Shown here piece by piece: positions 5,322 through 5,447 of a DNA stretch of 5,447 nucleotides. The position numbers and the translations under genes are program-made. The notes beneath the pieces are model-generated. The model saw only the letters and a program-made list of their open reading frames with translations. It was not told the origin of the DNA and searched no databases. Within the stretch, counting starts at the first letter, position 1. The number at the start of each line of letters is the position of its first letter. This stretch comes from an uncultured Anaerolineaceae bacterium. GTDB taxonomy: Bacteria; Chloroflexota; Anaerolineae; Promineifilales; Promineifilaceae. The stretch spans positions 1 through 5,447 of the forward strand of contig CALBTC010000518.1 of NCBI GenBank assembly GCA_937967805.1. Direction: 5' to 3'.

Positions 5322-5384
5322 AGACCCTAAGGTTTTGCCTTGAATCACCTAAGTTTTGCGAATGCTAAACCCTTAGGGTCTTTT
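5322..5384 (+). terminator. intrinsic terminator after the deaminase gene
   Basis: AGACCCTAAGG (5322-5332) pairs perfectly with CCTTAGGGTCT (5371-5381), followed by TTT to 5384. The loop is long (38 nt) and contains a second copy of the left-arm sequence, so a shorter alternative hairpin (5348-5353 with 5372-5377) is possible. It lies 10 nt after the last gene of the block. The T-run is short, so efficiency may be modest. The following bases, 5385-5447, show no gene or site I can support. Confidence 0.6.
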
Positions 5385-5447
5385 CCTAATAGCAATACCT
5401 TTCAAATAAGCGCGGAAGCGACCTTTCGAGCAAAATAGTTGGTCTCA

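Noticed and set aside
5402..5446. Possible C-terminal end of a convergent minus-strand gene (14 codons then a stop)
   Set aside because: It is too short to judge, has no recognisable family sequence, and the window ends there. A transposon end was also considered, but no terminal inverted repeat or transposase can be seen.
1..5447. CRISPR array, tRNA gene, insertion sequence or defence system
   Set aside because: I saw no regularly spaced direct repeats, no cloverleaf-like sequence with a T-loop motif, no transposase and no defence-family domain on either strand.

Overview
This is a housekeeping stretch of a bacterial chromosome. Every confident gene lies on the + strand. The protein families (a YabE-like DUF348/G5/3D protein beside rsmA, a GcvT-like protein, a COG2236-type phosphoribosyltransferase), the moderately high GC coding sequence, the heptamer-built intergenic palindromes and the very frequent CGGCCG palindrome together suggest a Chloroflexota (Anaerolineae-like) genome. 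That assignment is inference from general impression, not a search result.

Layout: (1) 2-1030 is the 3' part of a GcvT/aminomethyltransferase-family gene cut by the window edge. (2) 1031-1163 is a short intergenic region with a near-consensus sigma70-type promoter (TTGACA, 17 bp, TAGGAT), a foldable leader and a good Shine-Dalgarno sequence. It drives a 167-residue phosphoribosyltransferase (1164-1667). (3) 1668-2017 has no protein gene. It holds a heptamer-repeat palindrome (1680-1735), a promoter-like sequence, a bacterial SRP RNA gene (ffs, about 1795-1950) and a strong intrinsic terminator (1972-2013). (4) 2018-5311 is a tight three-gene block: a membrane-anchored YabE-like cell-wall protein, then rsmA (1 nt gap), then an adenosine-deaminase-family gene (4 nt ATGA overlap). 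(5) 5312-5447 holds a second hairpin terminator whose loop contains a direct repeat. I see no supportable gene in the last ~60 bases.

The genes serve general maintenance: one-carbon or glycine metabolism (GcvT-like), nucleobase or nucleoside handling (phosphoribosyltransferase and deaminase), membrane protein targeting (SRP RNA), cell-wall remodelling (YabE-like) and 16S rRNA maturation (RsmA). The yabE-rsmA adjacency resembles the Bacillus yabE-rnmV-ksgA neighbourhood but lacks rnmV.

I found no new defence or mobile system here. The points most worth a second look are the unannotated-looking SRP RNA with competing spurious ORFs, the terminator ending right at the yabE-like start codon, the heptamer palindromes on both sides of ffs, and the strongly over-represented CGGCCG palindrome.
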